Shown here piece after piece: positions 23,441 through 32,875 of a DNA stretch of 51,350 nt. The translations under genes were made by a program, and so were the position numbers. The stretch is from Phytophthora quininea (taxonomy: Eukaryota > Oomycota > Peronosporomycetes > Peronosporales > Peronosporaceae). Location: positions 1 to 51,350 of the forward strand of contig JAAVTG010000056.1 of assembly GCA_011947345.1 (NCBI GenBank), read 5' to 3'. Position 1 is the first letter of the stretch. The number at the start of each line of letters is the position of its first letter. Under the pieces are notes generated by a model. The model was given only the letters and a program-made list of their open reading frames with translations, made no database searches and had not been told where the DNA came from.

Positions 23441-25520
23441 GTACGCGTTCAGCTGTTAGCTTTCCTCCTGAGAAATCCCTGTGATTACTACGACTTAATT
23501 GAGCGTAAGCTCCACGGGATAATCCGGTACGCAACACCGATTACTCTCCTGGCGATTGTCGAGATGCTAACACGTTGGACAGTCGGCGACAAGATGTGTG
23601 ACGAGCTCAATGCTGCAGCCAGATGCAGTCCTCAGTTCTAACAGACCATGGATCAAGAAATTCCAAGATGGCGATCCAGTCGACTGCACAACCATTTCCG
23701 AATTCGTCGACAACTAACTTTCCCAGTCCAAGAACCTCAAGGATGAAAGTCCATCCACGCGCGCTTCACTCATCACTAGCAGCACTATCGACGATTTTCT
23801 GCTCTCTTTCACTGCGGCAGACAGCGTTGCCAATGAAGCTCCGTACTCAAGCACCACGATAGAATCGAGCGTGAGTGGCGACGCCTCTGCGAGTGGATCT
23901 GCTGCTGTGATTCTGGCGGTGGTGAGGTCTGTAGTCGACTGTGCGGACTTGGCTACAGTGAGTGTTCCGAGCGTCGGTGGCGAAGGAAGCAACTTCACGT
24001 CGGTGTCCGAGACGACAAGCGATGGGGTCGCGTATTGCGTTGTTGAAGGCACTTTCCCCCAGCCATCACTTGGAAAGTAATGCTTCCAGTGGAGACGTGG
24101 ACGCAACGGTACATGCAAACAGGCTGTGGTGGGTTGTGTGGGATGCTGTCGCTTTCGGTGGCGGCTTCGTACGGCGCTGATGCAGTCGACAACGGGAACT
24201 TTGTGTTGGCTACGACGAACATGGACGGCGGTAACTCCGGAACCTTCGGACTGGGCGAAGATAAGCGCATAGCGTTCGCGTACGAGGCGCACCATCGGGC
24301 TGCGCAAGCTGCCAAGCTCTTCATCAAAACGTACTACGGCCAGGAGCAAGCGTTTGCCTATTTCTCTGGGTGCTCGGACGGCGGTCGAGAGGCGGTCATG
24401 GAGGCGCTCCGGTATCCGAACGGCTTCAACGGCATCATTGCCGGAGCCCCCGCCATGCTCTTCACCTTCCAAAACAGTTTTCATCATGGCTGGCTGGCAG
24501 TGAGCAACACGGACTCGAATGGGGACCACATCTTGCTGTCCGACCATCTCGATATTCTTCACGACGCGGTGGTGAGCGCGTGCGATGCTTTGGACGGCAT
24601 CGAAGACGGACTGCTTTCCGACCCTCGCATCTAAAACTTTGACGTGTACAGCATCCAATGTGCCGACGATGCTACAAACTCCACGTGCCTGACCAGCGCC
24701 GAGGTCGAAATCGTGGCGAAAAGTTACGCCGGTCCGATCGATGTTGCCACTGGCGATCACTTGACGGTCGGTGAGGTTCAATTCTCGTCCGAGCTCGCTT
24801 GGTCCGGTGTCTTCGTCGCGGAAACTGCGACGACGACGACGCAAAGCGAAGGTGTCGCGCTCTCGTGCATCAAGTACCTTATCTTCGACGACTATCCGGG
24901 CGATAACTGCACGCTGGACGACTTTGTTTTTGCCAACTCGACAATAAATTTACTCCATCCCCGTCACCCTCTTCTTGACTCGGTGAGCCCCGACTTGTCA
25001 GCATTTGAAGCTGCCGGTGGCAAGTTGATTCTGTGGCACGGCTGGGCGGATCTGCAGATTTCCCCCGCACCACCATTGCTTACCACGAGGCATTGCAGGA
25101 AAATATGGGAAGTGAGACGGTGAAGAGTTTCGAGCGCTTGTACCTGTTGCCCGGTGTGTATCACTGTGGCAGTGGCGAAGGACCGTCCGAACTCGACCTC
25201 GTCACGCCGATGATGCAGTAGGTCGAAGTAAGCATCGATCCGAAAGAAATCATCACCAGCACGGCGACGGACGGCTACTCTAACAACGCAGGGCAATGGG
25301 ACACGTCAAATTCCAGCGGCAGACGCAAACTTGTCGACAGCAGTACTTCGAGCTCTTCTTCCACCGTGACGCGTCCAATCTACCCGTATCCGTACGTGGC
25401 CAAGTACGTTGGCTCGGGCAGCATCAACAACTCGGAAAATTTTATCGAAGGCGAGCCGCTCTATACGAACCTCACAGGCTACTGGTTGGGTCAGGACTTT
25501 TTCGATCCGTTCACTCCGAT

Positions 25521-26362
25521 CAGGGTTCCGTCAATATAGATTTTATATTGATTGACTGCTTCGATCTGGAACAATCAATGATTGCAATCTCTTCAATCTC
25601 CTAGCTGGTTATTGCAATCTAATACACAAGTACTGCATCGCTAATGTGTTTGGCTTGCTCAATGGCCTTCAGCACGTCCGCAAGCGTCACTAAGTCCCAG
25701 TTTAGCTTCAAGTTCATGATCATCTCGATTCGCGGCTCAGGCGCCTCCTCAAATACCCGACAGTGCTTTTAACGGTCGAGAAAAAGCGCTCAGCAACTAC
25801 GGAGGTCGCAGGAATCCAGGTTGCGTCGATAAACTTCGACTGCAGTCCCCTGCGTCGGCGTGATTTTTCTTGAGCTTCTCATCCAGAGCATCACCGGCGC
25901 GCTTCCGTATTGGCCTTGCTGTAGCTGTCTCAACAAGAGCTGCTGGCGATTAATCCGGATCCGGTGAGGTTGTAGTGAGACGATGCAATGCCTTTCGCTC
26001 GTTTCGCAACAAGGAGGTCTCTACGCCAGCTTGAATTTTAGCCAGCCCGCTATCAAACGCTCCAGACTCGACAATATCCGCATCCGGGGAAGATACTTCT
26101 CCATGCCATCGTAGTCGTCTAGCACAATGTCAAAAATGTCGCCACAGTCATGTTGTTGCGCTGGCGTTTACAAGTGATAACATCAAGCGCGGTCATTTCG
26201 TCCAGGAAGTCAACAATTTTCCTCTACGGCTCTAACAGCAGTAAAACCTAATAGAACCTAGGCGAAAATCCGTGATTGTGATTTCCGATCTTCCCACAAT
26301 CGGGTATTGTGATTGACAATATCGGCAATCACACAATCCCAATCCATTTTTGCGGATCCCTG
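25521..26362. mobile_element. hAT element inserted in the tannase gene
   Basis: Ends are CAGGGTTCCG and, read inward from the other side, CAGGGATCCG (9 of 10 match). It is flanked by the direct repeat CACTCCGAT at 25512-25520 and 26363-26371; hAT elements make 8-bp duplications, so one base may be chance. The length is 842 bp. Repeated GATTG/CAATC subterminal motifs occur near both ends. Inside is a decayed transposase end, so it is a non-autonomous internally deleted copy. Confidence 0.85.
25621..25830 (-). pseudogene. hAT transposase C-terminal dimerisation domain remnant
   Basis: Minus-strand translation gives the hAT dimerisation signature (ATSVVAERFFSTVKSTVGYL, then RRRL), then after one frameshift PRIEMIMNLKLNWDLV. 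This is the usual end of hAT transposases. The catalytic part is missing from the 842-bp element, where 25860-26320 holds only scraps with stops in all frames. Confidence 0.75.
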
Positions 26363-26590
26363 CACTCCGATCGAAGCGTTAGCAGGGAGGTTCACACTTG
26401 CGAAAAATGAGATTAAAGTTCCCAACATGAAAATGATCTTTCCGTTGATTGTATTGCTGGTGGTTGTTAAATTGCAACGCTAGAAATGTCGAACAGCGGA
26501 GACACGTCGCCGAAGTTCGACCAGATTTCGCGGTTGGTGGACTGGAAATCTGTGTTCTTGTAGATACTACGACGGACCAACTGTCGGAAT

Positions 26591-27543
26591 TCAGGCGTTG
26601 TCCAGTAGACGCAGCTTGTACATGGTGTTCCACAGCTTCCCAGTAACGTAGAACACATCCTCTTCCTTGTCGTAGGCGATGCCGTTGAGCACAGCACCGG
26701 ACTCCACGTCTGGGTCAACCTCTTCGACCAGTTTCGTTAGGTCCCACATGGACACCACCGCGCCAGTCTGCGGATCAATCTTCAGAATGTACGATTCATA
26801 CCACACGTTGGCGTATATGTAGCCCTTGGCCACCTCCAGCTCGTTGATCTTCGAGATGCTCTGCTCTCCGTTGTCGATGGTAACGTTGACGCGACGCACT
26901 TCCTGCAACGTCTTTGGGTCCCAGAACATGATGGTCGAGGAACCGTCCGAGACAGCGAAGTCCTTGCCGTCAAAGTCAATGCCCCAACCCTCACCAGTCA
27001 CCGTCTTGAACTTGAATGTGCCCTTTAAATTGAACCCCCAGTGTCCTCCAGGTCGAACACCAACCCAATCTTGTTCTTGTATGTGATCATGACGAACTCT
27101 CCGTTCGGGCCCCTCGTCACACCTTCCCCAAAGATTTCTTCCGGCAAGTCGAACTTGTCCAGGACGTCTCCGGTGGTGATGTCCACGAGACGAAGACTCG
27201 AGTTCCCATTGAGACCGGTAGACTCAACCAGGAACTTTTGTTGTCGCGTTTGATGACCGTCAGACCTTGCGTGAACGCGTCCGTGTCGTGCGGGAACGTG
27301 GCGAGTATTTGAATCGTAGGACGTGACGATGTCGCACTTTGCTCTGCGGTCTCTTCCGTAGGCGGTGACTGGAACGGCTTGTCCCCGATGACCAAGGCTG
27401 CCACAATCGCTAGCAGGACGACGATCGGGCCGATGCGCGGTAAGAAGCGAGGCATGATATCAACTTGCTTTTTGTCGGAAACTTGAGTTGTGGAGGCGGA
27501 GTTTCCACTCACAAGACTTGGAGACCTTCTGGTTACGAGCCAT
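26591..27543 (-). CDS. Glutaminyl-peptide cyclotransferase (plant/bacterial type)
   Basis: The sequence shows the repeated beta-propeller pattern of the family: FPHDTDAFTQGLT, GLNGNSSLRLVDITTGDVL, GVTRGPNGEFVMI, NELEVAKGYIYANVWYES, and an end with VLNGIAYDKEEDVFYVTGK. These enzymes turn N-terminal glutamine of secreted proteins into pyroglutamate. Near the start a single hydrophobic helix (GPIVVLLAIVAALVIG) predicts a signal anchor, so the enzyme would face the secretory lumen or outside. The ATG at 27543 (MARNQKVSKS) needs one frameshift to join; the next ATG is at 27455. Other frameshifts are at 27237-27240 (T4 on plus) and 27035-27039 (C5 on plus). Confidence 0.85.
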
Positions 27544-27964
27544 GTTCGTCTCTCGATCAGTCAGTACCATATACCTGTGTTGAAGATGGGAAATACCTAC
27601 ATAGTCTGATTATTTGTTTATGGGGCTGAAGCACTATCATAATATTATGTTCTTCCAAGCTTTGCAAGGTAGAGAAATCGTCGCACCTGGGAGCAAAATG
27701 AAAAAATGTTCAAGAACGTTGCCTTGGTATGGTAGTGATTTTTTTTTTTTGGGGGGTAAAGCTAACGACAGAATCCTGATATGCTGTCTTTGAGTTTCTT
27801 TTGCTTGTAAGCTGCTGGCAGTATTTGGTGCAACCACAGAACACTGTTCCCGTTCCAAAACCTGATCGGTTCTGTACCTGACTAAATACAAATGCGCGTG
27901 ATCTCCAGATGATTTTTTTACTGACTTCAACTTGTTCGCTCGCCGACGATGTTGATATTTTGAG
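27544..27964. other. Intergenic, no gene seen
   Basis: AT-rich spacer upstream of the cyclotransferase gene. It contains T12 followed by G6 at 27739-27756. No ORF with recognisable content. Confidence 0.5.
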
Positions 27965-28085
27965 TTGTGGGGTCTCCTGGTGGTCCAGTGGTTTGTGTGT
28001 ACAACTCACGAAGTTCATCCCTCCGGTTGGGGTTCGAGTCCCTGCGGGGGCTGCCGGGCCGAGGGCCTACAGAAAACATCTAGAA
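27965..28085 (+). mobile_element. Possible tRNA-derived SINE head
   Basis: An A-box-like TGGTCCAGTGG (about 27980) and a perfect B-box-like GGTTCGAGTCC (about 28028) are spaced as in a tRNA gene with a long variable part. A T-arm can be drawn, but the acceptor and D stems pair poorly, so a working tRNA is unlikely. A tRNA-related retroposon head fits better. No clear tail or target duplication was found. Confidence 0.35.
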
Positions 28086-28384
28086 GAAAGGAAATGATTA
28101 ACTTCACATTCAAATATCCCATTCAAATTCAATCAACATTCAACAGATCAGATTTCAGAATAGCAAATACCCCCAACCATAAGAACAACCAGGAAACAAG
28201 TTAAGCATCTGAATAACCTTGATATTTTCAGTTGTGTCGATCTCAGTAGTGTTTATTGATTCTAATTCTGTGTTGAGACCAATTTTACCACTGCTTTGAG
28301 CGTCATGTCCGCTTGGAGCGTAAAAGTAAGGATGTAGCTACCCATACTGCCGTCACCACTCAAGGAATTGATCGGCTGTGTCAT
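28086..28384. other. Spacer, no feature seen
   Basis: AT-rich sequence following the tRNA-like piece. It may be the body of the same retroposon, but no second copy is present in the window. Confidence 0.3.
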
Positions 28385-28555
28385 TGACGATCTTTCAGAC
28401 TCCGGTACTCCAGTACGAGCCACGGTATCGTCTGAAAAGCGCCCACAGCCAGAGCCTCTGGGTTTATACGTTGTATGTGCTTAGCGAATATTCGCTCATC
28501 GTCATTCCGTACAAACAGTACATGCAGCGACAGCACGAATACTCCACGTCAACGA
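28385..28555 (-). pseudogene. Fragment of a PDR transporter (TMD1 end)
   Basis: The minus strand matches ABC1 around 21010-21240: DNA tracts such as TTGACGTGGAGTAT and GGAATGACGATGAGCGAATA, protein YGMTMSEYSLSTY and RLWLW. An in-frame stop follows. It lies just after the CRN2 3' region, in the same order as CRN1 to ABC1, with the first half of the transporter missing. Confidence 0.8.
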
Positions 28556-28589
28556 ATTCATCCAGTCAACCCAGATCAAACATATTTTG

Positions 28590-28727
28590 CCGCGACAAGA
28601 ATCTAAAAAAACTACCTGATGGAGCTATTCGCTTCCTTGGGAATCGCTCCACGAAGATCACCACTTTATCCACGCGAGTGCATCCACTTAAATCGCAGCA
28701 ATCTTCACTGCGGCATTGATTCTCCAC
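28590..28727 (-). pseudogene. CRN2 3' part, left of the MULE
   Basis: The tail VENQCRSEDCCDLSGCTRVDK and VVIFVE matches the end of CRN1. The downstream DNA (AAAATATGTTTGA) also matches the region after CRN1. It begins with the 9-bp repeat (28719-28727) shared with the other side of the MULE. Confidence 0.85.
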
Positions 28728-29058
28728 GATAACCTTTATTACAACCCATTCCCGAATTTGCCCACGTCTACAACTATCCATTTGCCCACACTTCTCCATA
28801 ATGCAAGTCGAGGGCAAATTTACCCTTGCCCATGTGGAGTTTTGTACTAAGCACCTGGTGTTGCAATCACTTGCCGCTGTAACATACAGATGGCTAGTTA
28901 GATAGTTAGTGCGGTGAAGTGTGACGGTCGTGACGAGAAACTCATGAAGATCAGAACGTACGGAGGTACTATCTCCATTGTCAGCGCAGTCGTTCTGGGT
29001 TATCAGCCATGGTCGCAGGTGTTGCATCTCGGACTTCTCCTCTACAGCCGTGGCTGTA

Positions 29059-30813
29059 CTACACAACAGTCTCGGTTTGGTAGTCACCGTCGTAGTCGAA
29101 TGACGTGTCATGCTCAGGTGGGTCGTGTTCCTCGCTGCTATCGTCCGACACATTCAAGGTTCCATCGCTAACACCGGCTCCAACACGATCGTCTTCGTCG
29201 CTTTCCGGCTCTTCCTGCTCTTCGTCCTCTTCCGTATCGGACTCTTCGATGGTGTCGATGTCAGGGACCTTTAGTGCTCTCGGCAAATTGATCGGCACCC
29301 GAACGGGGGTAGCAGCAACTTTGGCGTTGATACTCTTCCACTGCGCCAGGTAAGAAGCTGCAATCTCTTGCATCTGATCAATAAACTTAGACAATGCTGG
29401 ATGCGGTCGTGGAAATTGAGCATTTAGCTCACGTTGGTATCGCTCTAGTGGATTATTGGTTCGGTTGACTATGTCCTTCTTCATGCCGTACACGTTCCAG
29501 AATATGGGTGGGAACTTCGTTATCCATATCCTTGCAAAATAACCCCAGAAACTCCTCCACTTCTTTTGAGAGTACAACGCGTTGTTGGCTTGACACTGCT
29601 CTTTAATCTTTGTCTTCACCCAAGCCGTACCTTGCACTTCAACTCTATCCGGATCCACAATTGTGAGGACGTCTAGTACTGCCTTTTGCATCGCTACAGC
29701 GACTTCGGTATCAGGCAGACGGTATTTCTTCATCTTGCGTCTCCACGCCTGCTTCAGATGAAATAAGCAACCTACAATCCGAGCACTTGGAAAGTGATCT
29801 CCAACGGCAAAAATCAAAGCCGATTCGAAGTCACAGACCACGGTGGTGATATCCGGGCGTGCGCCAACAGCAAACTCGATACAGTGCAACAAACGCTTAT
29901 AGCTTTCTTGAGTACGCGAGGTCATCAGTGAGAACAGCACTGGGATGTACAGTTTGCTGCGAGGATCAAACATCATTAGAGTGACACACTGCAGGAACGG
30001 CTTCGGTGTACATCGAAAAGTGCCGTCTAGGAACACATTGAAACCGGAGTACAAGAGTAGATCTCGAAGCTCTGGGTGAGACCACCCAATCACCCTCTCT
30101 AGGCCAGACGGTCCTGAGCTGGAGTCAGCTGACGCAGTTCTTGCTTTGATGTCGTCGTGCCATGTATAATTAAACTGCAAAAATCCGAGTTGAGAATCCT
30201 TCACTTTGCATTTTTTGGGAGCCTCGACCTGTGCAGATATACCAAGACCTTTTTCCATTGTGCGTGCATTTCCCACACGAGAAGTGACCTGCTTTTTCGA
30301 CAGCCCTCGAACAGCACCGTTCGTGTCTAAGTAAAACTTGTTGAAGGTAAGCTCCCATATCTTCGTCGCTCCAAGATTAGATTCTACCAATGCATCCACG
30401 TAGTCTTTCATTTCGGCGTGCAAGGAACGACAGGCACCTTTGTCAGGCGCCCGAGGGGGATCGTAGGTATTTGGAGCGCGGCACGTGTGCGATATCATGT
30501 TATCATAATCGAACGCCATCGTGTCAGAGTAGTAAAACAGTTTACCACGGCACCATGTCGGCTTACGGTCGAAAGAACACGTGTAAGTCACCTTGGCTGA
30601 GGTTTTTGCTCGCCGAGTGAACTCGTAGCCATTATAATAGATTTTAGTTTCTCTATCGCGATCCTTTTTTCGGCTGTTCATGAATCGTATGAATGGCGGT
30701 GGCGACACGAAGTGCAGACGAACTACGCTGTTGAGTGCTAGATCATGTTTCCTGACTAGGCTGCCCAAACAACGAGCTTGCAGGAGCTGGTATCTGTGGA
30801 GTGGAATGGGCAT
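29059..30813 (-). CDS. MULE-family transposase
   Basis: One uninterrupted ORF of about 580 codons, the only long gene here without a frameshift. A FLYWCH-type zinc finger lies at the start (KIYYNGYEFTRRAK ... TWCRGKLFYY ... SHTC). The DDE core has FLDGTFRCTP, VVCDFESALIFAV with the C-x-F-H motif (GCLFHLKQAW), and RTNNPLERYQREL for the acidic third residue. The C-terminal tail is acidic. Starts are possible at 30813 (ATG) or 30681 (MNSRKK). The intact frame suggests the element moved recently or is still able to move. Confidence 0.9.
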   Translation of the reverse strand: MPIPLHRYQLLQARCLGSLVRKHDLALNSVVRLHFVSPPPFIRFMNSRKKDRDRETKIYYNGYEFTRRAKTSAKVTYTCSFDRKPTWCRGKLFYYSDTMAFDYDNMISHTCRAPNTYDPPRAPDKGACRSLHAEMKDYVDALVESNLGATKIWELTFNKFYLDTNGAVRGLSKKQVTSRVGNARTMEKGLGISAQVEAPKKCKVKDSQLGFLQFNYTWHDDIKARTASADSSSGPSGLERVIGWSHPELRDLLLYSGFNVFLDGTFRCTPKPFLQCVTLMMFDPRSKLYIPVLFSLMTSRTQESYKRLLHCIEFAVGARPDITTVVCDFESALIFAVGDHFPSARIVGCLFHLKQAWRRKMKKYRLPDTEVAVAMQKAVLDVLTIVDPDRVEVQGTAWVKTKIKEQCQANNALYSQKKWRSFWGYFARIWITKFPPIFWNVYGMKKDIVNRTNNPLERYQRELNAQFPRPHPALSKFIDQMQEIAASYLAQWKSINAKVAATPVRVPINLPRALKVPDIDTIEESDTEEDEEQEEPESDEDDRVGAGVSDGTLNVSDDSSEEHDPPEHDTSFDYDGDYQTETVV

Positions 30814-30840
30814 CGATCCCAGGGTTGAAAGGTTGCGTCG

Positions 30841-31116
30841 GTGGCACAAAGTCGTTGCCTGATTCCAACCGATGCGACGCAGCCCTTGAGTGTGAAGGTG
30901 GTGCCGGCAGACATGTTGCTGGGGTCACGGATAGTGGCAGTTGTGGTGCACATTGCTCGGATGAAGCTGTTGTCCATCTTCCGCGTTGCGTTTGCTCTGA
31001 AGTTCTTCTCCTCACAGTTGGAGAGTATCGAGCCTGACGACTCCAAGCACTTGATCGCGTTTGAGGGCGGTGCGCCATGGAAAGCGTGTTGGGTGATATT
31101 GTACGAGCAGGTTTGA
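30841..31116 (+). CDS. Unknown ORF carried inside the MULE
   Basis: This 91-codon ORF (segments VAVVVHIARMKLLSIFRVAF, ALKFFSSQLESIEPDD and AFEGGAPWKACWV) shows the G/C-rich third positions typical of host genes here, lies opposite to the transposase, and has no start-to-stop unit of known type. After its stop a coding-like stretch (EVLESANESALCWIGFTL) follows in a nearby frame. It may be a captured host gene piece. No family was recognised, and the antisense ORF over the same bases is possible but weaker. Confidence 0.35.
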   Translation: MAQSRCLIPTDATQPLSVKVVPADMLLGSRIVAVVVHIARMKLLSIFRVAFALKFFSSQLESIEPDDSKHLIAFEGGAPWKACWVILYEQV

Positions 31117-31416
31117 CGATGAGAGGTTTTGGAAAGTGCCAATGAAAGCGCCCTTTGCTGGATTGGTTTCACATTGGTTCAGAGCTTGCATGAAACCACA
31201 GTGCAGTATCAAAGATAGTTGGAAGGTGGTTACGACATAGTTGTCGACAAACACCGGTCGTCTAGAAGCTCTGAATCGCTTGCTTGCGACGATTTATCTC
31301 TTTCTACTGTAGCACACTGCAGCAATGGGCAAGCATATTTTGCTCCTGCTTTTGTACACGGGCAGCATAAGGAAGGGCGTGGGCAAATTCGAAAATGGGC
31401 AAATAAAAAGTCTTCC

Positions 31417-32734
31417 ATTCTCCACCCCAGCGATAGGCACCAAGTCACCACGTCACCGATCGGCCCGGTCCACAAATGACTCCAAAGGAACATCACAAAC
31501 TGCAATACTATAGGAATGAGCATGCCGTAGCTCTGATGACGTTTCTCTGACCATCGCCAGGAATTCGGGCTCCGTGAAGTAATTCTTCTCCTGGAGCTGA
31601 TTCGTCACGATTACACGCACTTTCGTCGCCTGGTGAACTCGGCTTAGAAGTTTCTTCATGTCAGTGGAAATGTCGTCTTTGCGCTCCACGGAAACTCAGT
31701 CTTCAAGGAATCCAGCGTCATAGATGTCGGTGTCTTCTGTCTGCTCAATATTCCCCAAGTCCAGCGTCGTATCCGTGAGAAATTCATGCCACAATCGATT
31801 CGGCGGTGCTGGGAACGGCACCGTCAGGTCGGAAAAGACTTGCATCACTTCGGAGCTGAATTGCACGTGCATGTCCGGCAATGCTTGCATGTCGAGCTCA
31901 TACAGTAAGGAGCTGGAAAACTCCTCGAACAAAATACCGGCAAAGCCATTGTGATGGCTAGCCAGCACGATCGCACCGGATGTTAAGACCTCCAACCGCT
32001 TTTTCGCTTTTGTAGACTGGTCAATGTGGCGGTCGTTCACCAACGGCAACCCTGCTTTCTCCGTTCTAAGGCACGCTGTGTTGAAAGACACCACTCGCCA
32101 AATAAAATGCTTCCCTCCCATCAGAGAGAGATAGAGTAGAGCGTCCTGGTCCAAGTCGGAGAACTTGACGCAGCATTTTCGCGGCTACGTTCCGTCATCT
32201 TTCACCAGATCGGCCTTCTGCGGATTCTAAAACAACGACTTTCAGCTTGTTCCGTCCACGGTCTTCTTTGGGGTCTGTGCGATGCCGTGCATACCCACTC
32301 GGTGGGAAAATACAAAATGAAGTTCTCTTCCTCTGCTAGTCGACCGAAATGCCCATTGATGAGTAGGGTGCTGTCGTTAACGAAGTAGTCTTCAGCGAGG
32401 AATAAACACAATTGGCCATACCGGAACTCGTTGGTGTTTCGTTTTAGAGCGTTGATCTTCGACAAGCCCACGGTTTTTAGGGGCCTTGAATCTCGCCCAA
32501 TTAGTTCAAAGGCTTCGGTGTCGCTCACATCGACCAGCTCGGTATCTTTTAGCCACTCGCCATTCGACTTCTTGGCCAAGTAGAGCTCCAGGTCAGACGC
32601 ATCACACTTGATCCACCGCGTGTTCTTCTTTTGATTTCGTCCTTCAAATGGCCGACCGACTGATCCGAACTGATGCGAACGCAGAACACAACTTTCTCTC
32701 CAACGAATGCGCACAGCAACTTCACCATCGTCAT
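31417..32734 (-). pseudogene. CRN2: Crinkler copy, 5' and middle part
   Basis: The N-terminus at 32734 (MVKLLCAFVGEKVVF) with the LELYLAKK variant of the LFLAK motif needs one frameshift near 32620. Soon after the leader comes a block that resembles the tail of CRN1 (GQLCLFLAEDYFV, STLLINGHFGRLAEEENF), then a different C-terminal region (SLMGGKHFIWRVVSF, NRLWHEFLTDTTLDLG). In-frame TGA codons lie at 31696-31698 and 31453-31455; the second sits where CRN1 has TGG. The MULE then cuts the gene at 31416. This is a dead copy. Confidence 0.8.
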
Positions 32735-32875
32735 TTTGGCAAAAAGTTTAACAATGCGATGGAGTTGTGGATGTAGATGTAATCTTCATCTCGCACGGTC
32801 GCGTGCTTAAGTCTCAGTCTTTCAAACTAGTTCATCGCTGTCAATCACGGATCATTGTGTTTCTTCCCTTTAAAC

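Larger units (their letters stand above)
23717..26482 (+). pseudogene. Tannase/feruloyl-esterase family gene, broken and split by a hAT element
   Basis: Family features: C-rich start (VVDCADLATVSVPS), serine nucleophile elbow SGCSDGGRE (about 24367), acid region LILWHGWADLQISP (about 25027) and histidine region YHCGSGEGP (about 25160). These secreted esterases cut gallate or ferulate esters in plant matter. In-frame stops occur at 24632-24634 (TAA) and 25219-25221 (TAG, tryptophan-like position), plus C5-run frameshifts at 24056-24060 and 25062-25066. The ORF is interrupted at 25520 by the element at 25521-26362. Beyond it the same frame continues (FTPIEALAGRFTLAKNE) to a hydrophobic C-terminus ending at 26482, as in GPI-anchored or membrane-tethered enzymes. 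The start is not clear. Confidence 0.8.
28728..31416. mobile_element. MULE transposon inserted in CRN2
   Basis: Ends at 28728-28766 and 31378-31416 are inverted repeats sharing CGAATTTGCCCACG and the preceding CCCATT. They are flanked by the direct repeat ATTCTCCAC (plus strand) at 28719-28727 and 31417-31425, a 9-bp target duplication typical of Mutator-like elements. Removing the 2,689 bp would rejoin the CRN2 tail without a frame change at that point. It contains a transposase (minus) and an unexplained plus-strand ORF. Extra GGGCAAAT-type motifs lie just inside both ends. Confidence 0.9.

Noticed and set aside
23714..24844. 376-codon minus-strand ORF
   Set aside because: It is exactly antisense to the tannase, whose motifs are clear on the plus strand; its protein has no motif and is rich in R and H.
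26467..26580. Minus-strand peptide with REIWSNF, like the SEIWSNF near the ABC transporter ends
   Set aside because: The match is about seven residues long with no support on either side, too short to call an ABC remnant.
27965..28085. Functional tRNA gene
   Set aside because: The B box is good, but the acceptor and D stems do not pair; listed as a possible SINE instead.
29105..29353. Serine-rich plus-strand ORF
   Set aside because: Antisense of the acidic C-terminal tail of the MULE transposase.
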